Shown here piece by piece: positions 34,825 to 42,510 of a DNA stretch of 64,000 bases; within the stretch, counting starts at the first letter, position 1; each line of letters begins with the position of its first letter. The notes under the pieces are model-generated. The model did no database searches. It worked only from the letters and a program-made list of their open reading frames with translations, and had not been told where the DNA came from. A program made the position numbers and the translations under genes. The DNA comes from Pseudomonadota bacterium (GTDB lineage: Bacteria > Pseudomonadota > Alphaproteobacteria > Sphingomonadales > SMXR01): NCBI GenBank assembly GCA_022566895.1, contig JADFIA010000001.1, positions 1 to 64,000 of the forward strand, in the 5' to 3' direction.

Positions 34825-35406
34825 CTATTCGCAGGCTTTAGTCATGGCACTATAGGCGGCTGTAAAGCCCATGAGCGAGAACCTGTACCGAGTGTTTGTG
34901 CCTCGCGCCGAGGTACTGCGAACAACCATCCTATTACCACGTTTCATACTTGCCACGACCTGACGGTCCTCTCGAGGTGTGGGCATCCAGGCACATCCCC
35001 CCACTCTTTTTTCGTCTAATTTGCATTCCTCGGTAAAAAATCTGTGTTGGGTTGATCCGATAGTTACTGTTGTGGTTGATCCGGGCCGAAACCGGTATCC
35101 AACTACGATGTTGACCTCGTCTTGTATTTTCAAGCGCGGCTTGTGGGTTACAGTGACGTAAATGCTGCCGTGGTTAACGTTTTTCGGAGTCATTTCCTTG
35201 GGAATCGAAATGACATAACAAATTGTATTGCCGTCCTCATTGGCGAGGGTGAAGGCATCCCAATCGCGATAGCTGCCGATCAGATCGTGTTTCTCCTGGG
35301 CCAGCGAAGGTTCGGGGGCCGCGAGAAGCACAATCGCTAGCGCTGCCGAAATGAATGGTACTCGGGAGGTCGCTGAGACGATCCGAATAATTCCACCAAT
35401 ACGCAT
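34825..35406 (-). CDS. Invasion-associated locus B (IalB) family secreted protein
   Basis: A 193-aa exported protein with a signal peptide ending near PSLAQ. The mature domain shows the family run GSYRDWDAFTL, ICYVISIPKEMTP, VTHKPRLKIQDEVNIVVGY and GTNTRYRFSLMGFTAA. IalB was named in Bartonella for erythrocyte invasion, but most members occur in free-living alphaproteobacteria and have no proven role, so pathogenicity should not be inferred. The ATG at 35406 is preferred over the track start because GGAG precedes it and the signal peptide follows. The ialB-rlmN-argG order is a recurring alphaproteobacterial arrangement as I recall it. Confidence 0.88.
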   Translation of the reverse strand: MRIGGIIRIVSATSRVPFISAALAIVLLAAPEPSLAQEKHDLIGSYRDWDAFTLANEDGNTICYVISIPKEMTPKNVNHGSIYVTVTHKPRLKIQDEVNIVVGYRFRPGSTTTVTIGSTQHRFFTEECKLDEKRVGGCAWMPTPREDRQVVASMKRGNRMVVRSTSARGTNTRYRFSLMGFTAAYSAMTKACE

Positions 35407-35647
35407 TTCAATGTGCTCCAATTCTCTCAAGAAACTGCCGGCAAGCCAGTGAACTCCGACACATAGAGCATTAGGTCCCGACCAATGCAAGTTACATCAC
35501 ATCAGCCCTTCGAGTTTCAACCCCAAGGCCCGACTTTGGCGGGATTTTGATCCATAAAATGGCTAGAAATATGGCGGCCCGTCTCTTGACCCGCCGATCC
35601 GCAGGTCCTACACCCGAAATGAGATTTCGGTTCTTCGGGCGGGGCTA

Positions 35648-36346
35648 ATGAAGAAGGTTTACAAGAACGCCGGTGCGGCTCTCGACGGGCTTTTGTTCGA
35701 CGGCATGACGATCATGGCCGGCGGTTTCGGGCTTTGCGGGATTCCCGAAAACTTAATCACCGCGATCAGAGATGCGGGGGTTGGTAATCTGACCGTCATC
35801 AGCAACAATGCGGGCGTCGACGACTTCGGTCTCGGGCTGCTTCTCGAGACACATCAAATCAAGAAAATGGTCTCGTCCTACGTCGGCGAAAACAAGCTTT
35901 TCGAACAGCAGTTCTTGAGCGGCGAGCTTGAACTGGAGTTCAATCCACAGGGCACGCTGGCCGAGCGAATCCGGGCTGGCGGAGCCGGGATACCGGGATT
36001 TTACACCAAGACCGGTGTCGGGACGGTGATCGCCGAGGGCAAACCCCACAAGCAGTTTGACGGCGAAACCCATATCCTCGAGCGCGGGCTTACGGCTGAT
36101 CTTTCGATCATCAAGGCCTGGAAAGGCGACACAGCGGGAAATCTTATTTACCGCAAGACGGCGCGGAATTTTAATCCGATCATGGCGACCGCCGGCAGGG
36201 CCACCGTGGCCGAAGTCGAGGAGATCGTCGAAGTTGGCGCGCTGGAGGCCGATTTTATTCATACGCCAGGTATTTTTGTACAGCGGATATTCAAAGGTGA
36301 GTTCGAAAAGCGGATCGAACAGCGCACAACTAGAGAGAGGGAATAG
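35648..36346 (+). CDS. scoA: 3-oxoacid CoA-transferase, subunit A
   Basis: Alpha subunit of the succinyl-CoA:3-ketoacid (or acetoacetate) CoA-transferase, used to activate ketone bodies. It has [17 protein letters not shown] (family signature 1), [14 protein letters not shown], and [15 protein letters not shown]. At 232 aa the length is right for the two-subunit form. The stop lies 3 bp before the start of subunit B. Related beta-ketoadipate CoA-transferases are the main alternative; the [12 protein letters not shown] pattern favours SCOT. Confidence 0.93.
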   Translation: MKKVYKNAGAALDGLLFDGMTIMAGGFGLCGIPENLITAIRDAGVGNLTVISNNAGVDDFGLGLLLETHQIKKMVSSYVGENKLFEQQFLSGELELEFNPQGTLAERIRAGGAGIPGFYTKTGVGTVIAEGKPHKQFDGETHILERGLTADLSIIKAWKGDTAGNLIYRKTARNFNPIMATAGRATVAEVEEIVEVGALEADFIHTPGIFVQRIFKGEFEKRIEQRTTRERE

Positions 36347-36349
36347 ATC

Positions 36350-36991
36350 ATGCCTTGGACCCGGCTCCAGATGGCCGAGCGGGCGGCGGCGGAACTGAAA
36401 GACGGTTACTACGTCAACCTTGGCATCGGCATCCCGACGCTGGTCGCCAACTTCATTCCGAGCAATATCGATCTCACCCTGCAAAGCGAAAACGGCATGC
36501 TCGGTATGGGCCCCTTTCCCTATGAGGACGAGGTGGACCCGGATCTTATTAACGCCGGCAAGCAGACGATCACCGAGCTCAAGCGCACCAGCTATTTCTC
36601 GAGCGCTGACAGTTTTGGCATGATCCGCGGCGGCCATATCGATCTCTCGATTCTGGGCGCCATGGAAGTGGCGGAAAACGGCGATTTGGCCAACTGGATG
36701 ATCCCCGGAAAAATGGTCAAGGGCATGGGCGGCGCCATGGATCTGGTGGCCGGTGTCAAGAAGGTTGTCGTGATCATGGACCACAACGCCAAGGACAGCC
36801 GCCCCAAGCTCTTGCACGAGTGCAGTCTGCCGCTGACCGGCGCCGGCGTGGTCGATTTGGTGATTACCGATCTTGGGGTTTTCGTCATCAATGACCGGGG
36901 GCTAAGTCTCGTTGAACTGGCCCCGGACGTTCGCATCGACGAAATAAAGGATCGGACCGAAGCCGATTTCACGGTCGACCTGGCCAGGTGA
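36350..36991 (+). CDS. scoB: 3-oxoacid CoA-transferase, subunit B
   Basis: Beta subunit carrying the catalytic glutamate in LQSENGMLGMGP, which forms the glutamyl-CoA thioester intermediate. It also contains NLGIGIPTLVANFI and RGGHIDLSILGAMEV. At 213 aa the length is standard. With scoA it transfers CoA from succinyl-CoA to acetoacetate, linking ketone and polyhydroxyalkanoate carbon to the TCA cycle. An EamA transporter gene follows at 46 bp and may be co-transcribed without a functional link. Confidence 0.94.
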   Translation: MPWTRLQMAERAAAELKDGYYVNLGIGIPTLVANFIPSNIDLTLQSENGMLGMGPFPYEDEVDPDLINAGKQTITELKRTSYFSSADSFGMIRGGHIDLSILGAMEVAENGDLANWMIPGKMVKGMGGAMDLVAGVKKVVVIMDHNAKDSRPKLLHECSLPLTGAGVVDLVITDLGVFVINDRGLSLVELAPDVRIDEIKDRTEADFTVDLAR

Positions 36992-37037
36992 CGATCTTGT
37001 CGCTATCCCGAGCAGACCGCCGTGGACAGGCCCAGCG

Positions 37038-37925
37038 ATGATCGGCCACTTGCCGCCCAGCACGCGGGCCATGATCCATATGGTCTGGTCGGGAATTCTT
37101 TTCGGCACGCTTTGGGCCCTGATTCGCCACACTTCGGAAACGGTTCATCCCTTCATGATCGTTTTTTACCGGACGCTGTTTGCGCTTTTCGCCTTTGCCC
37201 CGGTGTTTTGGCGGGTCGGAATCAGTTTTTTCAAAACCGAACGGATTGGCTTGCATTTCTTGCGTTCATTGTTCGCAATTAGTGGCACGCTCGGCACCTT
37301 TTACGCGATCGCAAACGCCCCGATGGCGGATGTCGTGGCGATCAGCTACGCGGCGCCGATCTTCGCCGTTATCGGGGCGGCACTTTGGCTCGGTGAACGG
37401 ATCAAGATGCGGCGAATGCTGGCCATCCTGATCGCCTTTGCGGGTGCATTTTTGGTTGTCAGACCCGGTTTTGAGGCAGTCACAATGGGCATCTGGGCGG
37501 CCATAATCGGTGCCGTATCGATCGGGGCATCGATGTTGGTAATCAAGTCGCTGACTTCGACCGACGACCCGCAAGCCATCGCCGCCTATTCATTTCTGCT
37601 GATCCTGCCGGTCGTCTTTCTCGTCGCGTTGAGCGTTTGGCAATGGCTGACACTTGAAGAATTAGGGCTGCTCCTGGTGATCGGGATCATGGTGAGATTC
37701 GCCCATACCGCATTGGGCCGCGCCTTTGCGCTCGGCGAAGCCTCGGCGGTCTTGCCGCTCGATTTTGTGCGCCTGATGTTGGCGACGTTATTTGGCGTCT
37801 ACCTATTTGGCGAGCCGGTGGACATTCTGACCTTGGCCGGAGCGCTGCTTATTCTCGGCTCCACGGTCTATACAGCGCACCGCGAAGCCCAGCTTGGGAA
37901 ACAAACCACGAAGCGGGTACCCTAG
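37038..37925 (+). CDS. EamA/DMT-family transporter
   Basis: Inner-membrane permease of 295 aa with ten hydrophobic segments formed by two EamA repeats (about residues 10-145 and 155-285). The first ends in [27 protein letters not shown], the typical second half of a repeat. Members export metabolites, amino acids or drugs by exchange, but the substrate cannot be predicted. Its stop overlaps the convergent pterin-dehydratase stop by 4 bp. A downstream ATG at 37068 is an alternative start. Confidence 0.88.
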   Translation: MIGHLPPSTRAMIHMVWSGILFGTLWALIRHTSETVHPFMIVFYRTLFALFAFAPVFWRVGISFFKTERIGLHFLRSLFAISGTLGTFYAIANAPMADVVAISYAAPIFAVIGAALWLGERIKMRRMLAILIAFAGAFLVVRPGFEAVTMGIWAAIIGAVSIGASMLVIKSLTSTDDPQAIAAYSFLLILPVVFLVALSVWQWLTLEELGLLLVIGIMVRFAHTALGRAFALGEASAVLPLDFVRLMLATLFGVYLFGEPVDILTLAGALLILGSTVYTAHREAQLGKQTTKRVP

Positions 37926-38215
37926 GCGCCGGCGAATCGTTCCATGGCCTTGGCAAGCCGTATATCGCGCTCGGTCAAACCGTCCGCATCATGGGTTGAA
38001 AGTGTCACCTCGACCCGGTTGTAGACATTGAACCATTCGGGATGGTGATCCATCTTTTCGGCCACCATAGCGACCCGCGACATAAAGCCGAATGCAGCAT
38101 TGAAATCACCAAACGTGAAGGTCCGCTTAATGGCATCGCGGCCATCCACAAGACCCCAGCCGGGCAGGGCCTCGAGGGCCGCTGCTCTTTCCTCCTCGGT
38201 CAAACGCTCGACCAT
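37922..38215 (-). CDS. phhB: 4a-hydroxytetrahydrobiopterin dehydratase
   Basis: A 97-aa enzyme that dehydrates 4a-hydroxy-tetrahydropterin after aromatic amino acid hydroxylation. It has the catalytic motif [33 protein letters not shown], including the conserved double His and the later THD. The ATG at 38215 is preferred, since AAAGGAAGGAAG precedes it; the track start adds 41 unrelated residues. It follows the sirtuin gene by 19 bp. No phenylalanine hydroxylase gene is in the window, so it may serve other pterin reactions. Confidence 0.93.
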   Translation of the reverse strand: MVERLTEEERAAALEALPGWGLVDGRDAIKRTFTFGDFNAAFGFMSRVAMVAEKMDHHPEWFNVYNRVEVTLSTHDADGLTERDIRLAKAMERFAGA

Positions 38216-38234
38216 GATTTCTTCCTTCCTTTCT

Positions 38235-38948
38235 TTAGGCCTCTCCGGCCAACAGCCGCTCCACAAACTCCGGCACGAGTTTGCTTGCCGGTCCCTGGCG
38301 GGCCTCATTGAAAAGGCTGACGCCTTCGGACGGCTCAAGGTTCAGCTCGATACTGCGGGCTCTCCCCATGGCGCTTACCTGAGCCACGAAGCCGGCCGCC
38401 GGATAGACATTACCAGATGTGCCGATCGAGACAAAAAGATCGCACGATCTTAAAGCCTCGTCGATTTCATACATGCAGAATGGCATCTCGCCGAACCAGA
38501 CGATATGCGGGCGCAGCGAAGGTATCACGCCGCAGTCCGGGCATTCCACCGTCTCGTCGATATCCCCGGACCAATCGAAGACCTCGGCGCACGAGCGGCA
38601 GTGCACCTTTAGCAGCTCGCCGTGCATATGGAGAATATTCCTGCTACCGCCGCGCTCGTGCAGATCATCGATATTTTGGGTGATCACCAGCACTTCGCCA
38701 TCGTGCTCCTGTTCGAGGCGCGCCAAGGCCTTATGGGCAGGATTGGGCCGCACTGTGCCGAGATTGGCCCGGCGCATGTTGTAAAAGCGATGCACAAGCT
38801 CGGGATCGCGGCGAAACGCCTCGGGTGTGGCGACATCTTCGAGCCGGTGATTTTCCCACAGACCATCGTCGCCGCGGAAGGTCGAGAGCCCCGACTCGGC
38901 CGAAATTCCGGCCCCTGTCAGCACGACGATATTTTGGTAATTGGTCAT
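38235..38948 (-). CDS. cobB: NAD-dependent protein deacylase (class III sirtuin)
   Basis: Removes acyl groups from lysines using NAD. It has [27 protein letters not shown], the catalytic His in NILHMHGEL, zinc cysteines in CRSCAEVF and CPDCG, and [10 protein letters not shown]. The FYNMRR stretch holds the Tyr and Arg pair (Y-x-x-R) that in CobB/SIRT5-type enzymes recognises succinyl and malonyl groups, so desuccinylase activity is likely. At 237 aa it is full length. It forms a two-gene unit with phhB. Confidence 0.93.
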   Translation of the reverse strand: MTNYQNIVVLTGAGISAESGLSTFRGDDGLWENHRLEDVATPEAFRRDPELVHRFYNMRRANLGTVRPNPAHKALARLEQEHDGEVLVITQNIDDLHERGGSRNILHMHGELLKVHCRSCAEVFDWSGDIDETVECPDCGVIPSLRPHIVWFGEMPFCMYEIDEALRSCDLFVSIGTSGNVYPAAGFVAQVSAMGRARSIELNLEPSEGVSLFNEARQGPASKLVPEFVERLLAGEA

Positions 38949-39050
38949 ATTTAATTCTTGCTCTCTGCCTCAAAATACTGGCGGCTTTCCCTTATCTTTG
39001 CAATTCCCTAAAGTGCCAGTCCCGAAATCAGCGCAGGGAGTGAGCTTTAA

Positions 39051-39542
39051 ATGGTCGGAGTCCTGTTTGTTTGCATGGGCAATATTTGCCGCTCGCCACT
39101 CGCCGAAGGGGCTTTTCGTGATCTCGCTCAGGCCGAGGGTCTGTTCGAGCGGGGCCTGTTTTGTGATTCCGCCGGTACCAGCGCCTATCACATCGGTCAG
39201 GCTCCTGATCCCCGGTCGATCGAAGTTGCAGCAAGGCACGGGATTGACATTAGCGACCAAAGGGCTCGCAGCGTAGACAGCGAGGATTTCGACCGCTTTC
39301 AATATATCCTGGCGATGGATCAGTATAATCTCGACAGCCTTTTGGATCGAGCACCGCCCGGCCTCGGGAACAGGGCCCGGCTCTATCTCTCTTACGCCCC
39401 GCATCTCGGCATCGACGAAGTGCCGGATCCCTATTACGGGGGCAACCGGGGGTTCGAATTGTGCCTCGATTTGGTACGCGAAACGTCGAAAGGTCTGTTG
39501 GAACAGATCGTCCGCGAACATTTTTCCGATCAACGGAAATGA
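39051..39542 (+). CDS. Low-molecular-weight protein tyrosine phosphatase family
   Basis: A 163-aa cytoplasmic phosphatase with the CX5R loop VCMGNICRSPLAEG (Cys8-Arg14) at the N-terminus and the general-acid DPYYGG near residue 127. It is followed, with an ATGA overlap, by a fructosamine-kinase gene. In known bacterial pairs of this kind the LMW phosphatase acts on ribulosamine/erythrulosamine 5-phosphates to make them substrates for the kinase, so sugar-phosphate repair of glycated protein is a likely role. A role as an exopolysaccharide phosphotyrosine phosphatase is the alternative, but no BY-kinase is near. Confidence 0.9.
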   Translation: MVGVLFVCMGNICRSPLAEGAFRDLAQAEGLFERGLFCDSAGTSAYHIGQAPDPRSIEVAARHGIDISDQRARSVDSEDFDRFQYILAMDQYNLDSLLDRAPPGLGNRARLYLSYAPHLGIDEVPDPYYGGNRGFELCLDLVRETSKGLLEQIVREHFSDQRK

Positions 39543-40396
39543 AAAATCTTGATGCCGTTATCGAGGAGTTGATGGGCACGCCGCCTAGCCGCATAAGGCC
39601 CGAATTTACGAGCGACTGGGCCCATGTGGTGCGGGTCGAAATGCCCGACGGATCGGTCCTTGCGGCCAAATATCCAAAGGCCGGGGCCCCTTCGACGACC
39701 AAACTGGAAGCACGAATGCTTGAGTATCTCGGCTCCAAGACCGAGTTGCCAGTACCCGAACTGATGGCCGCGACGCCGGAAATTCTCTTGATGAGTTTTA
39801 TCGAAGGGCGGGGCGGCCTCGATGAGGCGGCACAAAAAGACGCCGCGGTGCATATCGCCAAGCTGCACGAACTTTCATCTGAGTCCTTCGGTTTTCCGTT
39901 CGATACCCTTTATGGTCCGGCCGATCAGCCCAATCCCCGGACGACTTCCTGGGTCGAATTTTTCAGGGATCAGAGGCTCTTGCAGATGGCCCGGGTGACG
40001 GCTGCGGCTGGCCGGATCAGCGGCCGGATGCTGGGGCGGATCGAGGCATTTGCCGGCAAACTGGACGATCTTATCAGCGAACCAGTGGCGCCGTCGCTTT
40101 TGCACGGAGATCTGTGGCAGGGCAATGTCATTGTGAATGAGGGCCGGGTCGCAGCCTTTCTCGACCCGGCGATCTATTTTGGTCATGCCGAAATGGACCT
40201 CGCCTTTTCAACCTTGTTCGGGACCATGACAGAGCCCTTTTTCGAGGTCTACAACTCGTACCGGACCATCGAGCCGGATTTTTTCGAAGTCCGAAAGGAG
40301 ATCTATAATCTTTGGCCGCTTCTGGGGCACGTTCTGTTTTTTGGTGAATCGTATCTTGGACAGGTAGAGGCAGTGCTACGCAGGCACGGCGTTTGA
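39539..40396 (+). CDS. Fructosamine/ribulosamine-3-kinase family protein
   Basis: A 285-aa kinase of the APH-like fold that phosphorylates the third carbon of ketoamines on glycated lysines, which then decompose and release the free amine. The catalytic loop is LLHGDLWQGNVIV (HGDLWxGN) and the metal motif is FLDPAIYFGHAEMDLAF (D-P-A-x-x-x-G-x-x-E-x-D). VLAAKYP near residue 43 holds the ATP lysine. It is coupled to the LMW phosphatase gene. The C-terminus overlaps the end of thpR on the other strand by 21 bp. Bacterial members usually prefer ribulosamines and erythrulosamines. Confidence 0.92.
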   Translation: MKNLDAVIEELMGTPPSRIRPEFTSDWAHVVRVEMPDGSVLAAKYPKAGAPSTTKLEARMLEYLGSKTELPVPELMAATPEILLMSFIEGRGGLDEAAQKDAAVHIAKLHELSSESFGFPFDTLYGPADQPNPRTTSWVEFFRDQRLLQMARVTAAAGRISGRMLGRIEAFAGKLDDLISEPVAPSLLHGDLWQGNVIVNEGRVAAFLDPAIYFGHAEMDLAFSTLFGTMTEPFFEVYNSYRTIEPDFFEVRKEIYNLWPLLGHVLFFGESYLGQVEAVLRRHGV

Positions 40397-40933
40397 CCTG
40401 CCGGGATAGCTTGAAACAACAACGTAATGAGATCCCTGATGACCGAGGTGGCTGCGGTACAACGTCATGGCGTTTGCTTCGAAGGCCGGGCTTTTGTAAC
40501 CCGAATGATACTCAAGATACAATCCGACCCGCCTGGCCTTCCCCTTGAAGCGACCAAGCGTGACATGGGGCACGTATTTTCTTGGGTCGGCTTCTAGACC
40601 GCAGCCCTGCAAGACGCGACCAATCTTGGCGTGGAGATGTTGAAGTTGCTCGATGTTCTCTTGACGTACGCCGGTCCACAGCATCCGTGGGCGCCGGCGG
40701 TGACCGAAGATGTCGACGCCCTCAAGTCTGAGCGCGAAAGGCGCGAAGGGCACAGCGGAAAGCGCCAAGCCAACCTCTGCCGCTTGAGGCTCTGGAACCT
40801 CACCAATAAAATTGAGGGTTAAATGCAACTGATCTTCGCGCTGCCATTTCACCCCTTCAAGACCGGCCATGAGTCCCAAAAGCTCCTGTTTCACCGAGTG
40901 CGGCAGGGTCAGGCCGACGAACAGACGCACCAT
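40376..40933 (-). CDS. thpR: RNA 2',3'-cyclic phosphodiesterase
   Basis: A 185-aa 2H-family phosphoesterase, formerly called 2'-5' RNA ligase. It opens 2',3'-cyclic phosphates and can join RNA halves in vitro. The two HxTx motifs are HLTL (residues 37-40) and HVTL (about 126-129), in a symmetrical layout with FIGEVPE and GRFKGKARR following each. The length is usual for the family. It ends inside the fructosamine-kinase gene on the opposite strand and is followed by a GDSL esterase gene transcribed toward it. Confidence 0.93.
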   Translation of the reverse strand: MVRLFVGLTLPHSVKQELLGLMAGLEGVKWQREDQLHLTLNFIGEVPEPQAAEVGLALSAVPFAPFALRLEGVDIFGHRRRPRMLWTGVRQENIEQLQHLHAKIGRVLQGCGLEADPRKYVPHVTLGRFKGKARRVGLYLEYHSGYKSPAFEANAMTLYRSHLGHQGSHYVVVSSYPGRSNAVPA

Positions 40934-40950
40934 GATTGTTGCCCCTCCGA

Positions 40951-41589
40951 CTATTCGCCGCCCAAAGCTTCGAGAACCAAGGGTCCGATATTCTCAATAA
41001 TCACCCCAATACCCTTCTCGTTCGGATGAATACCGTCGCTAAGATTTAACGCGGGTATCGCCGCCACTCCCTCAAGAAAAAAGGGATAGAAATAAACCCC
41101 ATACTCCTTCGCGAGTTCAGGATACAAACCGTTAAATTCGGCCTCGTATTCGCGACCCATGTTGGGCGGTGCCCGCATACCCGCCAACAGCACCGGGATT
41201 TGCCGCTCTTTGAGAATTTCGATAATTCGGGCAAGGTTGGATCGTGTCAGCGAGGGCTCAAAGCCTCTCAAGGCGTCGTTACCGCCGAACTCAACGATCA
41301 CCAGATCAGGACTACCGCCGGGGTGTTCGCTGATCGACCATTCTACGCGCGCCAGACCGCCAGAAGACGTATCACCGGAGACGGCCGCATTAACCACCTC
41401 AACAGAGGTTCCCTTGGCCGCTAACCAAATTTCAAGCCGGGCCGGGAAGGCGGCGCCAGGCGGCAGATTATAACCGGCCGAGAGGCTGTCCCCCATGACC
41501 ACAATGGTTCGGCTCGCAGGCTCCGTCCCGCCAGCCAAGGCTAAGCCGGTGGCCAGCCACAAAACGGCGATCCACAAATACTTCATCAT
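40951..41589 (-). CDS. tesA: Periplasmic GDSL arylesterase/lysophospholipase (TesA-like)
   Basis: A 212-aa exported hydrolase of the SGNH type. It has a signal peptide (MMKYLWIAVLWLATGLALA), block I VVMGDSLSAGYNL with the catalytic Ser, block III EFGGNDALRG and block V LSDGIHPNEKG with Asp and His. It should hydrolyse acyl thioesters, esters or lysophospholipids in the periplasm. I prefer the ATG at 41589; the track TTG at 41604 has a well-placed GGAAGG and is a real alternative. It diverges from an ABC system, an arrangement that matches the tesA-ybbA-ybbP locus of many proteobacteria. Confidence 0.93.
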   Translation of the reverse strand: MMKYLWIAVLWLATGLALAGGTEPASRTIVVMGDSLSAGYNLPPGAAFPARLEIWLAAKGTSVEVVNAAVSGDTSSGGLARVEWSISEHPGGSPDLVIVEFGGNDALRGFEPSLTRSNLARIIEILKERQIPVLLAGMRAPPNMGREYEAEFNGLYPELAKEYGVYFYPFFLEGVAAIPALNLSDGIHPNEKGIGVIIENIGPLVLEALGGE

Positions 41590-41781
41590 CCTGATCACGT
41601 CCAAGTCTTGCCTTCCGAATCCTCAAGAATCAATTGCTATCTCGGTAATTGACCGCAAATCTGCCTCGGTTGGTCGTGTACGGTCTTCCTCTGATGGCAG
41701 CATCCTTGAATCCCCACCGGTTGGTGACATATTGTTCTGAGTGAACAAACAATCAATATTGCGGCAGCTGGATAAGTTATT

Positions 41782-42510
41782 ATGACCTCAAACTCCCCAA
41801 TTATCGAACTGGAGGATCTCCATCTAACGCTCGAAAGCGCGGCCGGCCCGGTTCATATTTTGCGTGGCGTCAACCTGCGCATAGAACCTGGCGAAGCGGT
41901 CGGAATTGTTGGCCCCTCCGGATCAGGAAAATCGACACTGATGGCGATTATGACCGGACTTGAGCAGGCCAGTTCTGGATCGGTGCGGATCGACGGGCTC
42001 GACTATTCTCAGGAGGACGAGGATGGGCTGGCCCGCCACCGGCGCCGACGGATCGGCATTCTTCTCCAGGCCTTTCACCTCATCCCGACCATGACGGCGC
42101 TTGAGAATGTAGCGGTGCCGCTTGAGTTTGCTGGCGATGCGGCGCCGTTTGACAGGGCGCAGGAAGAACTGGAGTCAGTGGGGCTCGATCATCGGGTCGA
42201 ACATTATCCAGCCCAACTTTCAGGCGGTGAACAACAGCGGGTGGCCCTGGCTCGTGCCCTGGCACCAAATCCAAAACTGCTGTTTGCCGACGAGCCGACC
42301 GGCAATTTGGATCAATCCACAGGCGCGCAGATCATTGATCTCATGTTCGATTTGCACGCCCGCCGGCACACGACGCTGGTTCTGATCACCCACGATCCGG
42401 ATCTAGCCTCGCGATGCGATCGGGTCCTGCACATGGCTGACGGGCGCATATATAAAGCCAGCGGCGCTCTGGAACCGGCGGCCGCCGATCGGACGGAGGC
42501 GGCCTTGTGA
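41782..42510 (+). CDS. ybbA: ABC transporter ATP-binding protein, YbbA/LolD type
   Basis: A 242-aa ATPase with Walker [16 protein letters not shown]-loop [21 protein letters not shown], signature [15 protein letters not shown], Walker [13 protein letters not shown] and [12 protein letters not shown]. This is the MacB/LolD class, which drives mechanotransmission or lipoprotein release rather than simple transport. The next gene, an FtsX-type permease, overlaps it as GTGA. Placement across from tesA agrees with the YbbA-YbbP system, whose substrate is not settled. Confidence 0.93.
   Translation: MTSNSPIIELEDLHLTLESAAGPVHILRGVNLRIEPGEAVGIVGPSGSGKSTLMAIMTGLEQASSGSVRIDGLDYSQEDEDGLARHRRRRIGILLQAFHLIPTMTALENVAVPLEFAGDAAPFDRAQEELESVGLDHRVEHYPAQLSGGEQQRVALARALAPNPKLLFADEPTGNLDQSTGAQIIDLMFDLHARRHTTLVLITHDPDLASRCDRVLHMADGRIYKASGALEPAAADRTEAAL

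Noticed and set aside
34825-35406. Virulence role for the IalB-family protein
   Set aside because: The family is widespread in free-living alphaproteobacteria and no other pathogenicity gene is present in the window.
35753-36817. 354-aa minus-strand ORF across scoA and scoB
   Set aside because: It is a shadow of two genes with clear CoA-transferase motifs on the plus strand; its translation has no recognisable fold and it crosses the gene junction.
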